This document shows positions 57,618 to 64,000 of a stretch of DNA of 64,000 nt, in pieces (position 1 is the stretch's first letter; every line of letters starts with the position of its first letter). The stretch is from Arhodomonas sp052060015. Lineage in GTDB: Bacteria > Pseudomonadota > Gammaproteobacteria > Nitrococcales > Nitrococcaceae. A program made the position numbers and the translations under genes. The stretch is from contig NZ_JBPODZ010000001.1 in assembly GCF_052060015.1 (NCBI RefSeq), positions 558,001-622,000 on the forward strand, read 5' to 3'. The notes under the pieces were generated by a model that worked only from the letters and a program-made list of their open reading frames with translations, did no database searches and had not been told where the DNA came from.

Positions 57618-58631
57618 TTATCGCTCGCGCTCGGCCACGGCCTCGCGGGCCTGCTCTACCAGATCCTCACCGATACGCGGCGCCCACTCGTCGTAGACAC
57701 TGGCGGTCGCCTCCCGGAAAGCCGCCCGTTCGCTGTCGCTGAGCTCGATGATCTCCATGCCCTCGGACTCCAGCGTGGCGATCCGGTCTTCGACCTCGGC
57801 ACGGGATTTCTCGATCTCCCAGCGACCGGCCTCCCTCGCCGCCTCGTGGATGATCTCCCGGTCCGCCTCTGGCAGCGATTCCCACGTATCCCGGTTAGCG
57901 GCGAAGATCAGCGGGTCCGCCATGTAATGCCATCGGGTGACATACTCCTGGCCGACCTCCCACATCTTGGCGATCTGGATCACCGAGAGGGGGTTCTCCT
58001 GGCCGTCCACGGCCCCCGTGGACAGGGCCGGTTTGGCATCCGCCCAGCTCATCTGGGTCGGATTGGCGCCAAGTGCCTCGAAGGTGTCCTGGAACAGCGG
58101 AGAACCCACCACCCGGATCTTCATCCCTTCGACGTCCCCGGGGGTGCGCACCGGCCGCACGGAATTGGTCAGCTCCCGGAAGCCGTTCTCACCCCATGCG
58201 AGGGGCACGACGCCCTGGCGCTCGATGGCCGCAAAGATGCGATCGCCCACCTCGCCGCCGGTAAGGGCATCGATGGCCGCGTAGTCCGGCATCAGGAAAG
58301 GTAGCGAGAAGAGGTTCAGCTCCTGGACCTGGGGCGACCAGTTAATGGTCGAGCCCACGGCGAAATCGATCAGCCCGCTACGCAGGGCAGAGAACTCCTG
58401 GGTCTGGTTGCCCGAGACCAGCTGTGCCCCCGAGTAGACCTTGAGGTTGACACGCCCGTCGGTGCGCTCGTCGACCAGCTCGACCCAGCGCTCGGCTGCC
58501 TGCCCCCAGGGAAACGGGGTGGGCAGCACAGTGGAGACGGTGTACTCGTCCTTGTATTCCGCCGCCGTCGCGCCGGCGGACAGTCCGAACACGGCTACGC
58601 AGGCGATTGCCGATACAACGCTCTTTCTCAT
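57618..58631 (-). CDS. dctP: TRAP transporter substrate-binding protein (DctP)
   Basis: A 337-residue periplasmic protein with a signal peptide (MRKSVVSAIACVAVFGLSAG, cleavage near residue 24 after ATAA). Its DctP features are the MKIRVVGSPLFQDTFEALGANP segment, with the conserved Arg that binds carboxylate, and DGQENPLSVIQIAKMWEV. The substrate is likely an organic acid. It lies upstream of dctQ and dctM and is the first gene of the cluster. Confidence 0.93.
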   Translation of the reverse strand: MRKSVVSAIACVAVFGLSAGATAAEYKDEYTVSTVLPTPFPWGQAAERWVELVDERTDGRVNLKVYSGAQLVSGNQTQEFSALRSGLIDFAVGSTINWSPQVQELNLFSLPFLMPDYAAIDALTGGEVGDRIFAAIERQGVVPLAWGENGFRELTNSVRPVRTPGDVEGMKIRVVGSPLFQDTFEALGANPTQMSWADAKPALSTGAVDGQENPLSVIQIAKMWEVGQEYVTRWHYMADPLIFAANRDTWESLPEADREIIHEAAREAGRWEIEKSRAEVEDRIATLESEGMEIIELSDSERAAFREATASVYDEWAPRIGEDLVEQAREAVAERER

Positions 58632-58749
58632 GCTCTCCCCCTAGGATCGATGGCTATCGTTCGATTCGAAATCGGCAACTCAATATGCAATCCGGCCCGC
58701 GGGGCGTCAAACTGCCCCCGGAATCCAGTCCAAACGAGGAGCGTCCGCG

Positions 58750-59178
58750 ATGAACCAGGGACAAGGAGAAACAGACCAACCACCGGCGCGGGAGCCGCAG
58801 ATCCGCACCATCGCCATGCCCGCGGACACCAATCCCAGCGGCGACATATTCGGCGGCTGGCTGATGTCGCAAATGGACCTCGCCGCCTCCAGCGTGGCGA
58901 CCCGCGCCGCCCGCGGCCGGGTGGCCACGGTGGCGGTTGACGCCATGAGCCTGATTGCCCCGGTGCACGTGGGCGACGAGGTCAGTCTCTACGCCGCCCT
59001 GGTGAAGACCGGCCGTACTTCGCAGACCATCCATGTACAGGCCTGGCGGCGGGACCGCTTCTCCGAGGAGGCCACCCGGGTGACCGAGGCGACCTTTACC
59101 TTCGTCGCCATCGACGAGGATCGCCGCCCTCGCCCCCTGCCCCACGGCATGGGCGACGGCCTGCCCCCGGAGCGTTGA
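58750..59178 (+). CDS. yciA: YciA-type acyl-CoA thioesterase
   Basis: A 142-residue hot-dog thioesterase. The motif MPADTNPSGDIFGGWLMSQM is the YciA/Acot signature, with the catalytic Asp in GDIFGGW. It cleaves acyl-CoA esters. ATG 58750 follows GAGGAG nine bases upstream. It is divergent from the dctP operon and convergent with glcB. Confidence 0.9.
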   Translation: MNQGQGETDQPPAREPQIRTIAMPADTNPSGDIFGGWLMSQMDLAASSVATRAARGRVATVAVDAMSLIAPVHVGDEVSLYAALVKTGRTSQTIHVQAWRRDRFSEEATRVTEATFTFVAIDEDRRPRPLPHGMGDGLPPER

Positions 59179-59206
59179 CTTCCGGGGGCGAGCGCCTGGC
59201 GGTGGT

Positions 59207-61375
59207 TCACCCCCGATCCTTGGCCTTGCGCTCAAGCCGGCGGGCGTGCAGCACCGGCTCGGTGTAGCCGCTCGGCTGCTCGCGTCCCTTGAACACCAGG
59301 TCGCAGGCCGCCCGGAACGCCACCCCGTCGTAGGCCGGCGCCATGGGGCGGTAGTTCGGGTCCCCAGCGTTCTGGCGGTCCACCACCTCGGCCATGCGCT
59401 TCATGGTCGCCATCACCTGCTCCTCGGTCACGATGCCGTGGTGGAGCCAGTTGGCCATGTGCTGACTGGCAATACGGAGGGTGGCGCGGTCCTCCATGAG
59501 GGCGACGTCATGGATGTCCGGCACCTTGGAACAGCCGATGCCGTGATCCACCCAGCGGACCACATAGCCGAGGATGCCCTGGGCATTGTTGTCCAGCTCC
59601 TGCTGGATCTCCTCCGGGCTCCAGTCCGCAGACTCTGCCACCGGAATGGTGAGTAGGTCGTCCAGGCTCGCGCGGCGCTGTCCGGCCAACTCCTCCTGGC
59701 GGGCCCGGACGTCGACCTCGTGGTAATGCAGCGCGTGCAGGGTGGCCGCCGTCGGCGAAGGCACCCAGGCGCAGTTGGCGCCGGCCCTGGGGTGATTGAT
59801 CTTCGCCGCCATCATGTCGGCCATGAGGTCGGGCATGGCCCACATCCCCTTGCCGATCTGGGCATGGCCGCGCAGCCCGCAGGCGAGCCCCACGTCCACG
59901 TTCCAGTCCTCGTAGGCGTTGAGCCAGCGTGAGGCCTTCATCTCGCCCTTGCGGATCATCGGCCCGGCCTCCATGTCGGTATGGATCTCGTCGCCGGTAC
60001 GGTCCAGGAAGCCGGTGTTGATGAAGATGATCCGCTCGCGGGCCTCGCGGATGCAGGCCTTGAGGTTCAGCGTGGTACGGCGCTCCTCGTCCATGACGCC
60101 GATCTTCAAGGTATTACGCGCCAGCCCGAGGATGTCTTCGACACGGGCGAAGAGCTCGCAGGCGAACGCCACTTCCTCCGGGCCGTGCATCTTGGGCTTG
60201 ACAATGTAGACACTGCCGGCGCGGGAGTTGCGCACCGAGCCCAGGCCCTTGAGGTCATGGATAGCGATCAGCGAGGTGAACATGGCATCCAGCATGCCCT
60301 CGGGGATCTCGTTGCCCTCGCCGTCGAGCACCGCCGGCGTGGTCATCAGGTGGCCGACGTTGCGCACCAGCATCAGGCTGCGCCCGGGCAGGCTCAGGGT
60401 GCCGCCGCCGACCTTATGGTACTCGCGGTCGGGGTTGAGCCGCCGGGTCACGGTCTTGCCGCCCTTGTCGAAGCGGTGCTCCAGGGTACCGCGCATCAGC
60501 CCCAACCAGTTGCGGTAGACGTTGGTCTTGTCCTCGCCGTCCACGGCGGCCACTGAGTCCTCGCAGTCCTGGATGGTGCTGACTGCCGCCTCCACCACCA
60601 CGTCCTTGATCCCCGCGGGGTGGTCACGGCCGATGGGGTGATCCGGGTCGATCTGCAGCTCCACGTGGAGGCCGTGATTGGCCAGGAGCACGCCCTCCAG
60701 GGGTTCCTCGCCGCGGTAGCCCACGAACTGGCTCGGATGGGCCAGCGCGGTTTCGCTGCCATCGGAGAGCGTGATCACCAGTCGTTCCCCTTCCCGGGCG
60801 AAACCGGTGACATCGGCGTGGCGGCCGTCCGCGAGCGGGGCGATCTCGTCGAGGTAGTCCGCCGCATAAGCCATGACCCGGCGGCCACGCACCGGGTTGT
60901 AGCTGGTGCCCTTTTCAGCGCCGTCGTCCTCGGGGATCACGTCGCTGCCGTAGAGCGCGTCATAGAGGCTACCCCAGCGGGCATTGGCCGCGTTCAACGC
61001 ATAGCGGGGGTTGCTCACCGGCACCACCAGCTGCGGGCCGGCCACCTCGCCGATCTCCGGATCGACATTGGTGGTGGTGACCTGGAAGTCCTCGCCCTCC
61101 GGCTGGAGATAGCCGATCTCCTCGAGAAACGCCCGGTACTGCCCCTTGTCGAAGTCCTCCCGATGCTCGCGGTGCCAGGCGTCGATACGCTGCTGGAGCT
61201 CATCGCGTCGGGCAAGGAGCTCGCGATTGCGCGGGCCGAGCTCGCGAACCAGCGACTCCAGGCCCTCCCAGAAGGCCTCCGGCGTCACACCGGTACCGGG
61301 GGCCGCCTCCCGCTCCAAGAGCTCGTGCAGGGGCTGCGCGATCCGAAGCCCTGCCTGTTCGATCCGTTCGGTCAT
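59207..61375 (-). CDS. glcB: Malate synthase G
   Basis: A 722-residue enzyme that condenses glyoxylate and acetyl-CoA to malate. It has the large G-type length and segments such as SIYIVKPKMHGPEEVAF-like VYIVKPKMHGPEEVAF, GVMDEERRTTLNLKAC, and FINTGFLDRTGDEIH. The C-terminal VDHGIGCSKVPDI is conserved. ATG 61375 starts MTERIEQAGL; an extension further upstream is not supported. No aceA (isocitrate lyase) is present here. Confidence 0.96.
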   Translation of the reverse strand: MTERIEQAGLRIAQPLHELLEREAAPGTGVTPEAFWEGLESLVRELGPRNRELLARRDELQQRIDAWHREHREDFDKGQYRAFLEEIGYLQPEGEDFQVTTTNVDPEIGEVAGPQLVVPVSNPRYALNAANARWGSLYDALYGSDVIPEDDGAEKGTSYNPVRGRRVMAYAADYLDEIAPLADGRHADVTGFAREGERLVITLSDGSETALAHPSQFVGYRGEEPLEGVLLANHGLHVELQIDPDHPIGRDHPAGIKDVVVEAAVSTIQDCEDSVAAVDGEDKTNVYRNWLGLMRGTLEHRFDKGGKTVTRRLNPDREYHKVGGGTLSLPGRSLMLVRNVGHLMTTPAVLDGEGNEIPEGMLDAMFTSLIAIHDLKGLGSVRNSRAGSVYIVKPKMHGPEEVAFACELFARVEDILGLARNTLKIGVMDEERRTTLNLKACIREARERIIFINTGFLDRTGDEIHTDMEAGPMIRKGEMKASRWLNAYEDWNVDVGLACGLRGHAQIGKGMWAMPDLMADMMAAKINHPRAGANCAWVPSPTAATLHALHYHEVDVRARQEELAGQRRASLDDLLTIPVAESADWSPEEIQQELDNNAQGILGYVVRWVDHGIGCSKVPDIHDVALMEDRATLRIASQHMANWLHHGIVTEEQVMATMKRMAEVVDRQNAGDPNYRPMAPAYDGVAFRAACDLVFKGREQPSGYTEPVLHARRLERKAKDRG

Positions 61376-61544
61376 GGTCGTACTCCGCTGAATGCACTTG
61401 ATCACCGGCGCTCGGGGGCGCCCTCCGGACACCCAATCCTAACGGCGTCGACGTGGCGCGGCAATATTTGTGGAAATCCATTCCATTACGTATCGAGGAT
61501 GATCCAGGAATCCGGCGCGCTTCGACCTCACGGCCCATGCCCTC

Positions 61545-61550
61545 TATAAT
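61545..61550 (+). promoter_or_regulatory. TATAAT -10-like element before sthA
   Basis: A perfect TATAAT lies 41 bases before the sthA start. No clear -35 element is visible at the expected distance (about 61522-61527 reads TCGACC). A promoter is plausible but unproven. Confidence 0.4.
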
Positions 61551-61590
61551 GCGCCCCTGTCCGGCCAGTATAGCGACCAGCGGGGAGCCT

Positions 61591-62988
61591 ATGAGCGGCA
61601 AGCACTTCCACACCATCGTCATCGGCAGTGGCCCGGGCGGCGAGGGGGCCGCGATGAAGCTCGCCAAGGGCGGCAAGCGGGTGGCGGTGGTGGAACGCCA
61701 CACCGAGGTCGGCGGGGGCTGCACCCACTGGGGGACCATTCCCTCGAAGGCGTTGCGTCACAATGTGCGGCGGATGATGGAGTTCAACACCAGCCCGCTG
61801 TTTCGCGAGATCACCGCCCCCGCGAACCTCTCTTTCCCCACGGTACTCCGGACCGCCGAACGGGTGATCGACCAGCAGGTGGGGCTGCGCAGCAGCTTCT
61901 ATGCCCGCAACGACGTGCCGGTCTACGGTGGCCGCGCCCGCTTCGCCGACGAGCATACCCTGGACTTGGAGGGCCACAATGGCCGGGTCACGCGCCTCAC
62001 CGCGGACCACTTCATCCTCGCCACCGGCTCCCGGCCGTATAATCCCGCGGATGTGGACTTCACCCATCCACGGGTGTTCGACAGCGACCAGATCCTCTCG
62101 CTGGGCTATACCCCGCGGACGATCACGATCTATGGCGCCGGCGTGGTGGGCAGCGAGTACGCCTCCATCTTCCGCGGCCTCGGGGTCAAGGTGGACCTGG
62201 TCAACACCCGCGACCGAATGCTCGCGTTCCTGGACGACGAGATCTCCGATGCCCTGTCCTACCACCTGCGCGAGCATGGCGTGCTGATCCGCCACGGGGA
62301 GGAGTACGAGCGTGTGCGCCCGGGTGACGAGCACGTAATCCTGGAGACGCGCTCCGGCAAGCGCATCAAGAGCGACATCCTCCTGTGGGCCAACGGGCGC
62401 ACGGGCAATACCGACAACATGGGCCTGGAGGCGTTGGGCATCCAGCCCAACGGACGCGGGCAGGTGGAGGTCAACGAGGACTTCCAGACCGCGCAGCCGC
62501 ACATCTACGGCGTCGGGGACGTGATCGGCCAACCCAGTCTCGCCAGCGCCGCCTATGATCAGGGGCGCTACGTGGGTCATCACATCATCCACGGCGAGTG
62601 CGACTACCGCCTCGCCCACGACATCCCCACGGGCATCTACACCATCCCCGAGATCAGCTCCGTGGGTAAGACCGAGCGCGAGCTCACCGAGGCGAAGGTG
62701 CCCTATGAGGTGGGCCATGCCTTCTTCAAGGACCTCGCCCGGGCGCAGATCTCCGGGCAGACGGTGGGGATGCTCAAGATCCTCTTCCATGTGGATACCC
62801 TGGAGCTGCTGGGCATCCACTGCTTCGGTGACCAGGCCGCCGAGATCGTGCATATCGGCCAGGCGATCATGGCGCAGCCGGGGGAGGCCAACAGCCTGAT
62901 GTACTTCATCAACACCACCTTCAACTACCCGACCATGGCGGAGGCCTATCGGGTGGCAGCGCTGAACGGATTCAACCGGATCCCCTGA
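61591..62988 (+). CDS. sthA: Soluble pyridine nucleotide transhydrogenase
   Basis: A 465-residue FAD flavoprotein that moves reducing equivalents between NADPH and NAD. The FAD motif GSGPGGEGAAMK is at the N-terminus. The sequence GGGCTHWGTIPSKAL has Thr where the redox-active second cysteine of lipoamide dehydrogenases would be, which is the SthA signature. The protein is not the missing E3 of the bkd complex. ATG 61591 follows GGGGAG. Confidence 0.95.
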   Translation: MSGKHFHTIVIGSGPGGEGAAMKLAKGGKRVAVVERHTEVGGGCTHWGTIPSKALRHNVRRMMEFNTSPLFREITAPANLSFPTVLRTAERVIDQQVGLRSSFYARNDVPVYGGRARFADEHTLDLEGHNGRVTRLTADHFILATGSRPYNPADVDFTHPRVFDSDQILSLGYTPRTITIYGAGVVGSEYASIFRGLGVKVDLVNTRDRMLAFLDDEISDALSYHLREHGVLIRHGEEYERVRPGDEHVILETRSGKRIKSDILLWANGRTGNTDNMGLEALGIQPNGRGQVEVNEDFQTAQPHIYGVGDVIGQPSLASAAYDQGRYVGHHIIHGECDYRLAHDIPTGIYTIPEISSVGKTERELTEAKVPYEVGHAFFKDLARAQISGQTVGMLKILFHVDTLELLGIHCFGDQAAEIVHIGQAIMAQPGEANSLMYFINTTFNYPTMAEAYRVAALNGFNRIP

Positions 62989-62991
62989 CCC

Positions 62992-63606
62992 ATGGAGCGC
63001 GTCCCGGTCGGCTTCTATTTCGACTATGTTTGCCCGTTCTGCTACGTGGCGAGCCACCGGCTGCGCCGGATCACCCGGGAGTACCCGGTGGCGGTGTGTT
63101 ACCGCTTCGTCGAGATCCATCCGGATAATCCGGTAACCGGGCGGCCGCTCTCGGAGCTGGGCTATCCGCCAGCACAATGGGCGCGGATGCAGGCAGCGTT
63201 GGAGCAGATGGTGGCGGAGGAAGGCCTACCCTTGGCCGAACGCAGCTTCACCACCAATACCCGCCAGGCGCTGCTGCTTGCCCGCAGGGCGCTGCAGCAG
63301 CGCCCGGGACGTTTCCTCGCCCTCCATGACGCCCTGTTCCATGCATTCTTCGCCGAGCGCCGGAACATCGGCGACCCAGCGGTGTTGACTGCCCTCGCCG
63401 CCGAGCATGGCGTCGCGGATCTGCTGCCCGAAGCCGACGACCCCGCGGCCCTGGCCGGATTACTCGAGGATGTGGAGATGGCACAGACCGTAGGCCTCAC
63501 CGGCGTTCCCACTTTGCAGGTGGGTGAGCGGGTGTTCCCGGGGGCAGTCTCCACCGAGACCCTGGTGGCCGCGCTGGCCACGTATACCGAGGAAGGCGGC
63601 GATTGA
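62992..63606 (+). CDS. DsbA-family FrnE-like oxidoreductase
   Basis: A 204-residue DsbA/HCCA-fold protein with the active site CPFC (VCPFCYVASHRL) near residue 15 and the cis-Pro loop TGVPTLQVGERVFPG. No signal peptide is visible, so it is cytoplasmic, as in FrnE and 2-hydroxychromene-2-carboxylate isomerase relatives. ATG 62992 lies two bases after the sthA stop. It overlaps the next gene by one base (TGATG). Confidence 0.85.
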   Translation: MERVPVGFYFDYVCPFCYVASHRLRRITREYPVAVCYRFVEIHPDNPVTGRPLSELGYPPAQWARMQAALEQMVAEEGLPLAERSFTTNTRQALLLARRALQQRPGRFLALHDALFHAFFAERRNIGDPAVLTALAAEHGVADLLPEADDPAALAGLLEDVEMAQTVGLTGVPTLQVGERVFPGAVSTETLVAALATYTEEGGD

Positions 63607-64000
63607 TGGCACGCGTCCAGCTCACGCTCCCCGAACGCATGCCCTTCGCCCATCGACTCACTGTCCGCGTGACTGATCTGAACTTCGGTGGCCACATGGG
63701 CAACGAGATGGTGCTGGTCTACGCCCAAGAGGCAAGGGCGGCGTTCCTGACCCATCACGGCTACTCGGAGAGCAACGTCGAGGGCCTCGGGATTATCGTC
63801 GCCGATGCGGTGGTCATGTACCGCGCGGAGGCCTTCGCGGATGACCCCCTCGACATCCGGGTCGGCCTGGACGGTTTCAACCGCTACGGCTGCGATATCT
63901 ACTACCACCTCCTCCACGCGGACCGGGGTCATGAGGTGGCCAGGGCGAAGACCGGCATCGTGTTCTTCGATTATGGGGAACGCCGGATCGCCCGGGCGCC
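63606..64000 (+). CDS. Hot-dog thioesterase, truncated by the window end
   Basis: An open frame from ATG 63606 runs to the window edge (131 full codons). The start reads MARVQLTLPERMPFAHRL, followed by VTDLNFGGHMGNEMVLVYAQ, a 4-hydroxybenzoyl-CoA thioesterase/FcbC-type motif with the usual Asp/His region. A YHLLHAD stretch and AKTGIVFFDY follow. It is coupled to the FrnE-like gene. The substrate is unknown. Confidence 0.78.
   Translation, partial: MARVQLTLPERMPFAHRLTVRVTDLNFGGHMGNEMVLVYAQEARAAFLTHHGYSESNVEGLGIIVADAVVMYRAEAFADDPLDIRVGLDGFNRYGCDIYYHLLHADRGHEVARAKTGIVFFDYGERRIARA

Noticed and set aside
59179..59206. Terminator between yciA and glcB
   Set aside because: A GGGGG/CCCCC pair is present but is separated by a long, weakly paired loop and no T-tract follows, so support is too low to annotate.
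61591..62988. Lipoamide dehydrogenase (E3) for the bkd complex
   Set aside because: The redox cysteine pair is incomplete (CTHWGT), which identifies a soluble transhydrogenase instead.
61528..63177. 549-codon minus-strand frame across sthA and the FrnE-like gene
   Set aside because: It is antisense to a clear FAD enzyme and shows no family motif.

Overview
The window is about 64 kb of GC-rich, gene-dense chromosome. It most likely comes from a gammaproteobacterium related to the Ectothiorhodospiraceae/Chromatiales, possibly halophilic or salt-tolerant. The evidence is the fabA-fabB pair, the soluble transhydrogenase sthA, the holB-pilZ-tatD order, acidic proteins throughout, and a respiratory nitric oxide reductase locus. 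This placement is inferred from gene content only. I see no rRNA, tRNA, CRISPR array, insertion sequence or prophage.

Layout. 1-6387: end of fabG, then acpP-fabF-pabC-mltG-tmk-holB-pilZ-tatD, a fatty-acid/folate/cell-wall/replication operon with many ATGA overlaps. 6391-10261: aminotransferase V and TraB-type genes, and a fused SpmA-SpmB membrane protein. 10406-18462: nitric-oxide island with DUF2237, a DUF2269-like membrane protein, the [Fe-S] NO sensor NsrR, an FNR-type oxygen sensor, and norQ-norC-norB-norD-norE-norF. NsrR-like boxes precede norQ and norC. 18476-23825: branched-chain 2-oxoacid dehydrogenase E1alpha-E1beta-E2 followed in the same operon by a Ser/Thr kinase. 24040-29362: a LysM coiled-coil envelope protein with 273-bp repeats, converging with a four-gene overlapping operon (hydroxyacid dehydrogenase, MtfA peptidase, SDR, hydrolase). 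29731-31960: a gene pair resembling ectoine/hydroxyectoine catabolism (EutD/DoeA-like and EutB-like).

32000-44286: PhaB-type reductase, rhomboid protease, DUF3422 protein, an acyl-CoA synthetase, class I aldolase, a sirtuin and a GNAT meeting tail to tail, an OmpA lipoprotein, and a CBS protein coupled to a 1242-residue PilZ/DUF1631/GGDEF/EAL protein. 44427-53480: prpE, pncA, prfC, a YcgN-like protein, dxs, trxA and fabA-fabB. 53560-64000: small GNAT, YhhQ, a dctPQM TRAP transporter joined to azlCD, YciA-type thioesterase, malate synthase G, sthA, a FrnE-type DsbA protein and a truncated thioesterase.

Main hypotheses worth testing: (1) a eukaryote-like kinase co-transcribed with a branched-chain 2-oxoacid dehydrogenase whose E1alpha loop keeps both serines that are phosphorylated in the mammalian enzyme; (2) an NsrR-linked NO regulon that includes two uncharacterised genes; (3) a local set of genes for reversible lysine acylation (GNAT, sirtuin, two AMP-forming CoA ligases with PX4GK motifs).
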